This document shows positions 48,986-57,805 of a DNA stretch of 64,000 bases, one piece after another; within the stretch, counting starts at the first letter, position 1; each line of letters starts with the position of its first letter. Under the pieces are notes generated by a model. The model worked only from the letters and a program-made list of their open reading frames with translations, was not told the origin of the DNA and did not search any database. The translations under genes were made by a program, and so were the position numbers. The stretch is taken from NCBI RefSeq assembly GCF_005508865.1, contig NZ_SCOM01000003.1, forward strand, positions 1 through 64,000, read 5' to 3'. This DNA is from Pseudomonas sp. F(2018) (GTDB lineage Bacteria > Pseudomonadota > Gammaproteobacteria > Pseudomonadales > Pseudomonadaceae).

Positions 48986-51400
48986 ATGCGTTTGCTGAAG
49001 TTTTTCTGGTGGTCCTGTGTCGCCGCTTTTTGCGGGTTAGCGCTCAGTTTCAGTGGAGCCTTTCTCTATCTTAGTCCTGGCTTACCCTCCGTCGAGTCGC
49101 TACGCAGCATCCAGCTGCAGATACCGCTAAGGGTCTATAGCGCCGACGGTAGGTTGATCGCCGAATTTGGCGAGATGCGCCGCTCGCCGATCCGCTTCGA
49201 TGACATCCCCCCCGACTTCATCAGCGCCCTGCTGGCCGCCGAAGACGACAATTTCGCGAACCATTATGGCGTCGACTTCACCAGCCTGATGCGCGCTGCT
49301 ACGCAGTTATTGGCGAGCGGCCACATTCAAACCGGGGGCAGCACCATCACCATGCAGGTGGCGAAGAACTTCTTCCTCACCAACGAAAGAAGCTTCTCGC
49401 GCAAGATCAATGAAATCCTCCTCGCGCTGCAGATCGAACGAGAGCTGAGCAAGAACGAGATCCTCGAGCTCTACGTCAACAAGATCTACCTGGGCAACCG
49501 TGCCTACGGCATCGAGGCCGCGTCACAGGTTTACTACGGCAAGTCGATTCGTGAGGCGACCCTGGGGCAGATGGCGATGATCGCAGGTCTGCCGAAGGCG
49601 CCTTCGCGCTACAACCCCCTGGTCAACCCGCAGCGCAGCAAGGAACGCCGCGACTGGATCCTCGGCCGCATGTACAAGCTCGGCGCCATCAATCAGGCCC
49701 GGTACGAGGCCGCGCTGGCCGAGCCGGTCGGCGCTCGGCACCACGTGCAGCCGATCGAGCTCAATGCACCTTATATAGCCGAGATGGCTCGCGCCGAGAT
49801 GGTCGGCCGCTATGGCAGCGATGCCTATACCGAGGGCTTCCGCGTCACCACCACGGTACCGGCGGCGCTGCAGGAGTCGGCCAACCAGGCGCTGCACGAC
49901 GGACTGATCTCCTACGATCAGCGCCACGGCTTCCGCGGCCCGGAAACCCGTCTGCCCGGCCTGACCCGCGAAGCCTGGCTACAGGAGCTGGCAAAGTACA
50001 AGAGCATTGGCGGCCTGCAGCCGGCGATCGTCACTCAGGTGGAAGCCAGCGGCATCATGGTCCTGCTGCGCAACGGCGAAGAACAGGCGGTCGCCTGGGA
50101 CAGCATGAAATGGGCCCGCCCCTTCCTTAATACCAACAGCCTCGGCCCCCGCCCGCAGAAGCCGGCGGACGTCGCGCAGATCGGCGACTTGGTGCGCGTC
50201 GAGGCAGACGCCGCGAATGGCGCCTTGCTGTTCCGCCAGATCCCCGCCGCGCAGAGCGCACTGGTCTCGCTGGATCCGCAGAACGGCGCGATCCGCGCCT
50301 TGGTCGGCGGCTTCTCCTTCGAGCAGAGCAACTACAACCGCGCCGCCCAGGCCAAGCGCCAGCCCGGCTCGAGCTTCAAGCCCTTCGTCTACAGCGCGGC
50401 GCTGGATGCCGGCTTCACCGCCTCCAGCCTGGTCAACGATTCGCCGATCGTGTTCCAGGAAGCCGGCATGGAAGAAGCCTGGCGCCCGAAGAACGACAAC
50501 AACACCTTCCTCGGCCCGATCCGCCTGCGCGAGGCGCTGTACAAGTCGCGCAACCTGGTGTCGATTCGCCTGCTGCAGACCATCGGCATCGACTACACCA
50601 TCGACTACATCAGCGCCTTCGGCTTCAACCGCCAGGAGCTGCCGCGCAATCTGTCTCTGGCACTCGGCACCGCCGGCCTGACGCCGCTGGAGATCGCCGG
50701 CGGCTGGAGCGCCTTTGCCAACGGCGGGCGCAAGATCCAGCCCTACCTGATCGAGCGCATCGACAGCCGCGACGGCAAACCCCTGTTCATCGCCAACCCG
50801 CCGCGCACTCCGGAGAGCGCGCAACTGGTCGAAGAACAGAACGCCGCCCTGCTGATCGAGGAGCCCAACGCCGAAGTGCAGCAACCGGTACTCGCCGAGC
50901 AGATCATCGACGAGCGCACCGCCTACATCATGACCAGCATGCTGCAGGACGTGATCAAGCGCGGCACCGGCCGCCGCGCCCTGGCCATGGGCCGTGGCGA
51001 CCTGGCGGGCAAGACCGGCACCACCAACGAGTCCAAGGACAGCTGGTTCTCCGGCTACAACGCCGACTACATGACCACCGTCTGGGTCGGCTTCGACCAG
51101 CCGGAGAGCCTGGGTCGCCATGAATACGGCGGCACCGTGGCCCTGCCGATCTGGATGAGCTACATGGGCACCGCGCTCAAGGACAAGCCCGAGCACCTGC
51201 CACCGGAGCCGGCTGGACTGCTCAGCCTGCGAGTCGACCCGGTCAGCGGCCGCGCCGCCTCGCCAGGCGCACCCGACGCCTACTTCGAGCTGTTCAAGAG
51301 CGAGGACTCGCCGCCGCCGATGAGCGAGCTGGACCCGGCCATGGGCATCCCCGGCAGCCCGCTGCCGGCAGACGAATCGGCGCCGCTCGACCTGTTCTGA
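48986..51400 (+). CDS. ponA: Penicillin-binding protein 1a (bifunctional)
   Basis: The 804-residue class A PBP polymerises and cross-links peptidoglycan in the periplasm. It has an N-terminal membrane anchor (~7–30), a glycosyltransferase domain with the catalytic glutamate in AAEDDNFANHYGVDF (~87) and GGSTITMQVAKN, an OB-like linker (~300–420), and the transpeptidase domain with S-x-x-K (QPGSSFKPF), SRN-like KSRNLVS and KTGTTNESKD. ATG 48986 is used; a TTG immediately before it (48983) would add one residue. It is divergent from pilM, as in other Pseudomonas. Confidence 0.96.
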   Translation: MRLLKFFWWSCVAAFCGLALSFSGAFLYLSPGLPSVESLRSIQLQIPLRVYSADGRLIAEFGEMRRSPIRFDDIPPDFISALLAAEDDNFANHYGVDFTSLMRAATQLLASGHIQTGGSTITMQVAKNFFLTNERSFSRKINEILLALQIERELSKNEILELYVNKIYLGNRAYGIEAASQVYYGKSIREATLGQMAMIAGLPKAPSRYNPLVNPQRSKERRDWILGRMYKLGAINQARYEAALAEPVGARHHVQPIELNAPYIAEMARAEMVGRYGSDAYTEGFRVTTTVPAALQESANQALHDGLISYDQRHGFRGPETRLPGLTREAWLQELAKYKSIGGLQPAIVTQVEASGIMVLLRNGEEQAVAWDSMKWARPFLNTNSLGPRPQKPADVAQIGDLVRVEADAANGALLFRQIPAAQSALVSLDPQNGAIRALVGGFSFEQSNYNRAAQAKRQPGSSFKPFVYSAALDAGFTASSLVNDSPIVFQEAGMEEAWRPKNDNNTFLGPIRLREALYKSRNLVSIRLLQTIGIDYTIDYISAFGFNRQELPRNLSLALGTAGLTPLEIAGGWSAFANGGRKIQPYLIERIDSRDGKPLFIANPPRTPESAQLVEEQNAALLIEEPNAEVQQPVLAEQIIDERTAYIMTSMLQDVIKRGTGRRALAMGRGDLAGKTGTTNESKDSWFSGYNADYMTTVWVGFDQPESLGRHEYGGTVALPIWMSYMGTALKDKPEHLPPEPAGLLSLRVDPVSGRAASPGAPDAYFELFKSEDSPPPMSELDPAMGIPGSPLPADESAPLDLF

Positions 51401-51411
51401 GTTTCCGACAG

Positions 51412-51449
51412 CCAATAAAAAGCCCCGCATCAGCGGGGCTTTTTATTGG
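51412..51449. terminator. Bidirectional intrinsic terminator, ponA / malic enzyme
   Basis: Two perfect 17-bp arms (51412–51428 and 51433–51449) surround an ATCA loop; the CCCCGC core is flanked by A5 and T5 runs. It serves both convergent genes. Confidence 0.94.
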
Positions 51450-51457
51450 GCCGGTGA

Positions 51458-52726
51458 TCAGCCGTTGAACACGTCATTCACCGACTGCAGCGGGTAGTGC
51501 TTCGGATACGGCAGGGTCGCCACACCGGTCTCGATCGCGGCCTTGGCCACGGCATCGGCCACCACGGTGATCAGGCGGGCATCCATCGGCTTGGGAATGA
51601 TGTACTCGCGACCGAAGCTCAGCTCGATGCCGCCGTAGGCCTCGCAAACTTCCTTCGGCACCGGCAGCTTGGCCAGATCGCGCAGGGCGTTGGCCGCGGC
51701 GATCTTCATTTCCTCGTTGATGCGGGTGGCGCGTACGTCCAGGGCACCGCGGAAGATGAAGGGGAAGCCGAGCACGTTGTTGACCTGGTTCGGGTAGTCC
51801 GAACGACCGGTGGCCATGATCACGTCCGGACGGGCTTCTCGGGCCAGCTCCGGCTTGATCTCCGGGTCCGGGTTGGAGCAGGCGAACACGATCGGGTTCG
51901 GCGCCATCAGCTTGAGGTCGTCCTGGCTCAGCAGGTTGGCACCGGACAGACCGACGAACACGTCGGCACCGTCCAGGGCGTCGGACAGGCTGCGCTTGTC
52001 GGTGGCGTGGGCGAATACCGCCTTGTACTGATTCAGGTCGTCGCGATCGGCGTGGATCACGCCCTTGCGGTCGAGCATGAAGATGTTCTCGACCTTGGCA
52101 CCCATGCTCACCAGCAGCTTCATGCAGGAGATGGCGGCGGCACCGGCACCGAGGCAGACGATCTTGGCCTGCTCCAGGGTCTTGCCGGCGATTTCCAGGG
52201 CGTTGAGCATGCCGGCCGCGGTGACGATGGCAGTGCCGTGCTGGTCATCGTGGAATACCGGGATATCGCACTGCTCGATCAGCGCGCGCTCGATCTCGAA
52301 GCACTCGGGCGCCTTGATGTCTTCCAGGTTGATGCCGCCGAAGGTGATGGAGATGCGCTTGACGGTATCGATGAAGGCCTGCGGGCTCTCGGAGTCGACT
52401 TCGATGTCGAACACGTCGATGCCGGCGAAGCGCTTGAACAGCACGCCCTTGCCTTCCATCACTGGCTTGGAGGCCAGCGGGCCGAGGTTGCCCAGGCCGA
52501 GGATCGCGGTGCCATCGGAAATCACTGCCACCAGGTTGCCCTTGCCGGTGTAGCGATAGGCCAGTTCGGCATCGCGGGCAATCTCGCGGACCGGCTCGGC
52601 AACGCCCGGGCTGTAGGCCAGGGACAGGTCGCGGGCGGTCGCGGTGGGCTTGGTCAGTTCGACGCTCAATTTGCCCGGACGGGGCTGCGCGTGATACTCG
52701 AGAGCGGCAGTTTTCAGATCAGACAT
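51458..52726 (-). CDS. Malic enzyme (NAD(P)-dependent, short form)
   Basis: The 422-residue enzyme oxidatively decarboxylates malate to pyruvate. The N-terminal malic domain (YSPGVAEPVREIA, GNLGPLASKPVMEGKG) contains the catalytic tyrosine/lysine region, the metal site is in PVFHDDQHGTAI, and a Rossmann domain (IVCLGAGAAAIS) follows. It lacks the phosphotransacetylase extension of long MaeB proteins. The start at 52726 (SDLKTAALEYHAQPRPG) matches the family; the open frame upstream is not protein-like. Confidence 0.94.
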   Translation of the reverse strand: MSDLKTAALEYHAQPRPGKLSVELTKPTATARDLSLAYSPGVAEPVREIARDAELAYRYTGKGNLVAVISDGTAILGLGNLGPLASKPVMEGKGVLFKRFAGIDVFDIEVDSESPQAFIDTVKRISITFGGINLEDIKAPECFEIERALIEQCDIPVFHDDQHGTAIVTAAGMLNALEIAGKTLEQAKIVCLGAGAAAISCMKLLVSMGAKVENIFMLDRKGVIHADRDDLNQYKAVFAHATDKRSLSDALDGADVFVGLSGANLLSQDDLKLMAPNPIVFACSNPDPEIKPELAREARPDVIMATGRSDYPNQVNNVLGFPFIFRGALDVRATRINEEMKIAAANALRDLAKLPVPKEVCEAYGGIELSFGREYIIPKPMDARLITVVADAVAKAAIETGVATLPYPKHYPLQSVNDVFNG

Positions 52727-52812
52727 TTCGGCTATTTCCGCTTTGCAGTGAAGGCAGGCGAGCGAGCATACGCAAGAAGGCCAAGGCCCACAAGATCGGG
52801 CCTCTGAGCGGG

Positions 52813-54252
52813 TCAGCGAACTACCTTGAGCCAATCGCCGGGAAGTGGCTGACCGGTCGGATACAGACCATTCAGCAGACGCAGACGCTTCAGCTTGTCA
52901 CCCTCGCCACCCATCTCCCGACTCAGCGCTTCCAGGCTCTGGCCGGCCTTGAATTGCACCAGATGCAGACGCCAGGGTTGCCCCTGTTCGCGCTCCTTGG
53001 CCTGCAGCGGCCGGAAGCTACGCACCACCTCCATGAACTGGTCATCGGCGCTCTCCAGCGAGGCACGCCCCTTGACCGCGCCGATGAACAGGAAGGCTTC
53101 GCTCTGCCGTGCCACCACCGCCACGCGCTTGGCGCCGTCGCCGGTCAGCACGCCAGTGGTCACGTCCAGGCCGCTCTGCTTGAAGCTCTGCTCAGCGGTG
53201 AGGCCGCGCCCGCCAGTCTTCTCATGCACGAAGGCGCGCGAGTCGGTGCCCGGCTTCAGCGGCTGCATGCTCATGACCATGAAGGCCTGCTGATCGCCGC
53301 TGTGAACGATCACCGCGTCCGGGCGATTGATCAGCTCCCAGCCCTGGGGAATGGCCAGGGTGAAATCCAGGCCAACATGATAGAAGCGCTGGCCCCGACG
53401 CACACCGGCCTCGGCCGAGTCGCCGAAGGGCATGCCCTCGATCCGCTTCAGGTAGGTGTCACGCCCCACCTCGCCCTGACTGGTCGCCAGCGGGCTGGCC
53501 GAGGCCACTACCTGGCGCAGTCGGGTGTCGTTGTCCGGGTGGGTGTCGAACAGGCCGTGATAGCCGGCCGGCGGCACTTCCTTACCCTTGGCCTGGGCCT
53601 CGTCGCGGGCGAAGTCTTCCTGGCTCTTCAGCACCTTGACCACTTCGATCATCGCCTGTGGGTCGTAGCCGCTGCGCGCCAGGTACTGGGCGCCGAAGCC
53701 GTCGGCCTCCAGCTCCATGTCGCGACCGTAGCCGCTCACCAGGGCGCCGCCCAGCACATTGGTGATATCGCCGGCGGCGCCAACGCCGGTACCGATCGCC
53801 ACGGCCTGGCCGAGGATGTTCCAGGCCGTGGACTGGCTCTGCTGACGCACGCTGTGGCGAGCCGTGACGTGCCCGACTTCATGCCCGAGCACGGCCGCCA
53901 GCTCCGCCTCGGAGCCGAGGTAAGCCATCAGCCCGCGGTGGATATAGATGTGTCCGCCGGGAATGGCGAAGGCGTTGATGTCCGGCGAGTCAATGACGGT
54001 GAAGCTGTAGTCGAGATTGCTGCGATGGCTGTTGCGCGCCACCCGCTCGCCCACCTGCTGCACGTAGGCCTGCAGCTTCTCGTCGGCATAGCGCGGGTAT
54101 TGCTTGGCGATCTCCTGGGCGTAGTTGCGCCCCAGGTCGATCTCCTGCTGCTCGCTCATCATCACGAAGTCGGTCTTGCCGGTGGCCGGATTGACCGCGC
54201 AACCGACGAGCTGGGCAAGCAGGGACAGCAGCAGGAACAGACGCAACTTCAT
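52813..54252 (-). CDS. M48-family metalloprotease lipoprotein (BepA/LoiP-like)
   Basis: The 479-residue outer-membrane/periplasmic protease has a lipobox (AQLVGC, Cys ~18), the zinc motif HEVGH (AVLGHEVGHVTARHS, ~130) and the third ligand glutamate in MELEADGFG. The last ~45 residues look like a LysM-type peptidoglycan-binding tail (LVQFKAGQSLEALSREMGG). It probably degrades misassembled outer-membrane proteins. It overlaps the upstream nuclease gene by 4 bp. Confidence 0.92.
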   Translation of the reverse strand: MKLRLFLLLSLLAQLVGCAVNPATGKTDFVMMSEQQEIDLGRNYAQEIAKQYPRYADEKLQAYVQQVGERVARNSHRSNLDYSFTVIDSPDINAFAIPGGHIYIHRGLMAYLGSEAELAAVLGHEVGHVTARHSVRQQSQSTAWNILGQAVAIGTGVGAAGDITNVLGGALVSGYGRDMELEADGFGAQYLARSGYDPQAMIEVVKVLKSQEDFARDEAQAKGKEVPPAGYHGLFDTHPDNDTRLRQVVASASPLATSQGEVGRDTYLKRIEGMPFGDSAEAGVRRGQRFYHVGLDFTLAIPQGWELINRPDAVIVHSGDQQAFMVMSMQPLKPGTDSRAFVHEKTGGRGLTAEQSFKQSGLDVTTGVLTGDGAKRVAVVARQSEAFLFIGAVKGRASLESADDQFMEVVRSFRPLQAKEREQGQPWRLHLVQFKAGQSLEALSREMGGEGDKLKRLRLLNGLYPTGQPLPGDWLKVVR

Positions 54253-55046
54253 GGCAACACCTCGAGCATGGCAGCATGGGTGAGCGGCAGCATCCAGCGG
54301 GCTTGCTCCGGTTGTACGCCGCCGCGCCGGGAACGGTCAATCACCCAGCCGCGCGCCTCGATCCGACCGGCCAGACCCTGCAGCGCCGCCACGTCGAAGT
54401 GACGCAGCAGCTTGGGCTCGACGCGCAGCACCAGCGGCCCGTCCATCTCGATCCAAAGGCCGCCGCGGTTGCGCTGTACCCGCGCGACCTCGCCGCGCAC
54501 CAGGGCGAAGCCACCGCTGCGCAGATCGAAGGGTGTGAAGATCCGCGCCTGTTGCCAGAGACCGACGCGCCGCTCACGCGCCTCATCCTCGGCGCTGCGC
54601 TGGCAGTCTTCCAGACCGGTAGCCGGCTCGAATGCCACGCGATAGCCCAGCCCCTCGGCCAGCAGTTGCGCCTCCAGATTGCGCCCATCGGCGTCGTAGG
54701 CGTGCGCCAGGGTGCGGCCGTAGTGGTCGCGGGCCTTGCTGCCGACGCGCAGGCCGATGCGCCCGTCATTGGCGGCCACCAGGGCCTGCAGGCGCTTGGT
54801 CGCCGCTTCGGCGAAGGGCTCTGCCGGGCGACCGTCACGGGCGCGCTCAGGCGCGTTGATGCCGATCAGCCGCACGCTGCGGCCATCGGCCAGACGCAGG
54901 GTATCGCCGTCCACCACCTTGGCCACGCGCAGCGGCGCCAGGTCGTCGACCCGCGGGCAGAAGGCCTGGGCCGGGAGAACCAGGCAGACAGAAACGAAAA
55001 AGGCGCCCACCAGGGACGCCTTTTTCAGCAGAGAGGCTTGAGCCAC
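54249..55046 (-). CDS. Secreted thermonuclease-family (SNase) protein
   Basis: The protein has an N-terminal signal peptide (~LLKKASLVGAFFVSVCLVL, ending PAQA) and a staphylococcal-nuclease domain with VVDGDTLRLADGRSVRLIGI, the catalytic NAPERARDG and RDHYGRTLAHAY. About 265 residues from the GTG at 55046, two bases after the rpmE stop. The alternative is a downstream GTG (in VGAFF). The rpmE terminator lies inside the region coding for this signal peptide. A C-terminal domain of ~100 residues follows the nuclease fold. It would cut nucleic acid outside the cytoplasm. Confidence 0.85.
   Translation of the reverse strand: MAQASLLKKASLVGAFFVSVCLVLPAQAFCPRVDDLAPLRVAKVVDGDTLRLADGRSVRLIGINAPERARDGRPAEPFAEAATKRLQALVAANDGRIGLRVGSKARDHYGRTLAHAYDADGRNLEAQLLAEGLGYRVAFEPATGLEDCQRSAEDEARERRVGLWQQARIFTPFDLRSGGFALVRGEVARVQRNRGGLWIEMDGPLVLRVEPKLLRHFDVAALQGLAGRIEARGWVIDRSRRGGVQPEQARWMLPLTHAAMLEVLP
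54997..55025 (-). terminator. rpmE terminator inside the start of the nuclease gene
   Basis: On the minus strand, AAAAAGGCG and CGCCTTTTT form a 9-bp stem, with an inner three-base CCC/GGG pairing in the loop and a U-run. It lies 24–52 bases downstream of the rpmE stop and encodes the KKASLVGAFF part of the next protein's signal peptide. Confidence 0.75.
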
Positions 55047-55048
55047 TC

Positions 55049-55267
55049 TTATTCGGTTTTGGCGCCGAACACACCGAAACGCTGCTTGAAGCGGTCGATA
55101 CGGCCGCCGGTATCCAGCATCTTCTGCTTGCCGGTGTAGAACGGGTGGCACTCGGAGCACACGTCCAGGCTCATCGGCTTGCACAGGGTGGAACGGGTCT
55201 TGATCACGTTGCCACAGCTGCAGGTTGCAACCATTTCTTCGTACTGCGGATGGATATCGGCTTTCAT
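55049..55267 (-). CDS. rpmE: 50S ribosomal protein L31 (zinc-binding form)
   Basis: The 72-residue protein of the large ribosomal subunit has the zinc ligands C16, C18, C37 and C40 (ATCSCGN and [12 protein letters not shown]), so it is the C+ paralogue that serves as a zinc store and is usually replaced under zinc limitation. The start at 55267 ([10 protein letters not shown]) is the family start; the frame is open further upstream. Confidence 0.97.
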   Translation of the reverse strand: MKADIHPQYEEMVATCSCGNVIKTRSTLCKPMSLDVCSECHPFYTGKQKMLDTGGRIDRFKQRFGVFGAKTE

Positions 55268-55336
55268 CGTATTTTCCTCGGGTAGGTGTGCCGCCACTCA
55301 GCTCGCTGCCGAGTACCGCACGGAAATAGGCCGCGC

Positions 55337-55364
55337 ACTATACCAGACGGCCACTGCCAAGCAA
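55337..55364 (-). promoter_or_regulatory. Candidate rpmE promoter
   Basis: Read on the minus strand, TTGCTT and TATAGT are spaced by 16 bp (plus-strand AAGCAA at 55359–55364, ACTATA at 55337–55342), about 70 bp upstream of the rpmE ATG and divergent from priA. Confidence 0.5.
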
Positions 55365-55429
55365 GCCGCCGCCCGGACGGGGCGACGTGCGGCCGTGCTA
55401 GCATCGCCGCTTCGAATCCGGAGCCCACC

Positions 55430-57649
55430 GTGCCTGACACCATCCTGCGCCTCGCCCTGCCCTCGCCGCTGCGCCGCCTGTTCGACTATCGCGCGCCCGA
55501 AGGCGTGCCCCGTTCGATGCTGCAGCCCGGCGTACGACTGCGCGTGTCGTTCGGCCGGCGCGAGGTGATCGGCGTGCTGGTGGAACTGGCCGGCAGCAGC
55601 GACGTGCCGCAGGACAAGCTCAAGCCGGCCCTGCAGCTGCTCGACCGCACCCCGCCCCTGCCGGCACCGCTGTTCAAGCTGTGCCTGTGGACGGCGCAGT
55701 ACTACCAGCACAGCCTCGGCGACACCCTGAGCTGGGCCCTGCCGGTGCTGCTGCGCCAGGGCGAGCCGGCCGAAGTACGCCAGGAGCGCTACTGGCACGC
55801 CACCGAGGGCGCCAGCGCGGACGATCCGCGCCTGGCCCGCGCGCCGCGCCAGCGCGAGGCACTGCGCGCCCTGGCCCAGCATCACCACGGCGTGCCGCAT
55901 GGCCTGCTGAGCAAGCTGCAGCTGAACAAGGACAGCCTCGACCTGCTGCTGGAAAAGGGCCTGGTGCGCGTCGAGGTGCGCCGCAGCGCGCCGCTGCAGC
56001 GCCACGGTGGTTGGCTGGCGCAGCCGGAGCTGCCACTTAACGCCGAACAGCGCGCCGCCTTCAACGCGGTGCAGGCCGGCATGGGCGGCTTCGGTGCTTA
56101 TTTGCTGTATGGCGTCACCGGCAGCGGCAAGACCGAGGTCTACCTGCAGCTGATCCGCCACTGCCTGGAAGCCGGCAAGCAGGCACTGGTGCTGATCCCC
56201 GAGATCAACCTGGGGCCGCAGACCGTCGAGCGCTTCGCTCGCCGTTTCAACGCCCGCATCGCCCTGCTGCACTCCGGGGTCAACGACCGCGAGCGCCTGG
56301 ACGCCTGGCTGGCCGCCCGCGACGGCGAGGCCGACATCATCATCGGCACCCGCTCGGCGCTGTTCACCCCGATGAAGAACCCGGGGCTGATCATCATCGA
56401 CGAGGAACACGACGCCTCCTATAAACAGCAGGAAGGCCTGCGCTACCACGCCCGCGACCTGGCCCTGGTGCGCGCGCGCCAGGAGAACCTGCCGATCGTG
56501 CTCGGTTCGGCCACGCCGTCACTGGAAAGCCTGCACAACGCTCACGCCGGCCGCTACGCCCTGCTCAAGCTCGGCCAGCGCGCCGGCAATGCCCAGCCGC
56601 CACGCTTCCTGCGCCTGGACGTGAAGAGCCTGCCGCTGGATTCCGGCATCTCCGGTCCGCTGCAACTGGCCATCCGCCAGACGCTGGAGGCCGGCCAGCA
56701 GGTGCTGGTATTCCTCAACCGCCGCGGCTTCGCGCCTACCCTGCTGTGCCACGACTGCGGCTGGATCAGCCAGTGCCCGCGCTGCGACGCACGCATGACC
56801 CTGCACCAGCGCCACAACGAGCTGCGCTGCCACCACTGCGGCCACGTCGAGCGCACGCCGCGCAACTGCCCGGACTGCCAGAAGGTCGACCTGCGTCCGG
56901 TGGGTGCGGGCACCGAGCGCGCCGAGGAGCGCCTGGCCATTCTCTTTCCGCAGTTCCCGGTGCTGCGCATCGACCGCGACACCACCTCGCGCAAGGGCGC
57001 GATGGACAAGCTGTTCGCCACCATCAACAAGGGCGAGCCGTGCATCCTGGTCGGCACCCAGATGCTCGCCAAGGGCCACCATTTCCCGCGCGTCACCCTG
57101 GTGGCCATCCTCGACGCCGACGGCGGCCTGTTCTCCGCCGACTTCCGCGCCAGCGAGCGCATGGCCCAGCTGATCGTCCAGGTGGCCGGGCGTGCCGGGC
57201 GCGCCGAAGAGCCGGGCAAGGTGATCATCCAGAGCCATCTGGCTGACCATCCGCTGCTGGTCCAACTCACCGAGCAGGGCTATCCGGCCTTCGCCGAGCA
57301 GGCCCTGAGCGAGCGCCGCGGCGCCGGTCTGCCGCCCTTCGCCCACCTCGCCCTGCTGCGTGGCGAGGCGCACAAGCCGGGCCAGGCCGAAGGCTTCCTC
57401 GACGAGGCCTGCACTTACGCCGAGCAGCTGCGCGACGAGCTGAAGCTGGCCGGCATTGAGCTGCTCGGCCCGGTGCCGGCGCCGATGGAGCGCCGCGCCG
57501 GGCGCTTTCGCGCCCAGTTGCTGCTGATGGCCAGCGCCCGCGTGCCGCTGCACAAGCTGCTGGCCCACTGGCTGCCGATACTGGAGGCGATGCCCAGCGG
57601 GCGGGCGGTGCGCTGGTCGCTGGATGTCGATCCCATCGACCTGTTCTGA
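55430..57649 (+). CDS. priA: Primosomal protein N' (PriA helicase)
   Basis: The 739-residue DNA helicase restarts replication at collapsed forks. It has an N-terminal DNA-binding domain (~1–200), Walker A LYGVTGSGKTEVYLQL (~224), a DEEHDASYK box, the zinc-binding cysteines (CHDCGWISQCPRC, CHHCGHVERTPRNCPDC, ~436–485) and the conserved GTQMLAKGHHFP. The GTG at 55430 gives the family start PDTILRLALP; the upstream open frame is not protein-like. Confidence 0.95.
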   Translation: MPDTILRLALPSPLRRLFDYRAPEGVPRSMLQPGVRLRVSFGRREVIGVLVELAGSSDVPQDKLKPALQLLDRTPPLPAPLFKLCLWTAQYYQHSLGDTLSWALPVLLRQGEPAEVRQERYWHATEGASADDPRLARAPRQREALRALAQHHHGVPHGLLSKLQLNKDSLDLLLEKGLVRVEVRRSAPLQRHGGWLAQPELPLNAEQRAAFNAVQAGMGGFGAYLLYGVTGSGKTEVYLQLIRHCLEAGKQALVLIPEINLGPQTVERFARRFNARIALLHSGVNDRERLDAWLAARDGEADIIIGTRSALFTPMKNPGLIIIDEEHDASYKQQEGLRYHARDLALVRARQENLPIVLGSATPSLESLHNAHAGRYALLKLGQRAGNAQPPRFLRLDVKSLPLDSGISGPLQLAIRQTLEAGQQVLVFLNRRGFAPTLLCHDCGWISQCPRCDARMTLHQRHNELRCHHCGHVERTPRNCPDCQKVDLRPVGAGTERAEERLAILFPQFPVLRIDRDTTSRKGAMDKLFATINKGEPCILVGTQMLAKGHHFPRVTLVAILDADGGLFSADFRASERMAQLIVQVAGRAGRAEEPGKVIIQSHLADHPLLVQLTEQGYPAFAEQALSERRGAGLPPFAHLALLRGEAHKPGQAEGFLDEACTYAEQLRDELKLAGIELLGPVPAPMERRAGRFRAQLLLMASARVPLHKLLAHWLPILEAMPSGRAVRWSLDVDPIDLF

Positions 57650-57736
57650 GGGCCACCCGCGGCCTGCAGCGCTCACCCCTTTCGCCCTGTTTTCTCTCGC
57701 TCGCAAGACCGCAAGCGGGCTCCAAGCCGTCAAAGC

Positions 57737-57766
57737 TTGAAGCCGCGCCCCTCGGGCGCCGATAAT
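57737..57766 (+). promoter_or_regulatory. Candidate argS promoter
   Basis: TTGAAG (57737–57742) and GATAAT (57761–57766) are spaced by 18 bp, 40 bp before the argS ATG, in the 156-bp gap after priA. Confidence 0.5.
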
Positions 57767-57805
57767 GCACAGTTTTCGACCAGCCGCGGCCGACCCGAGC
57801 AGACC

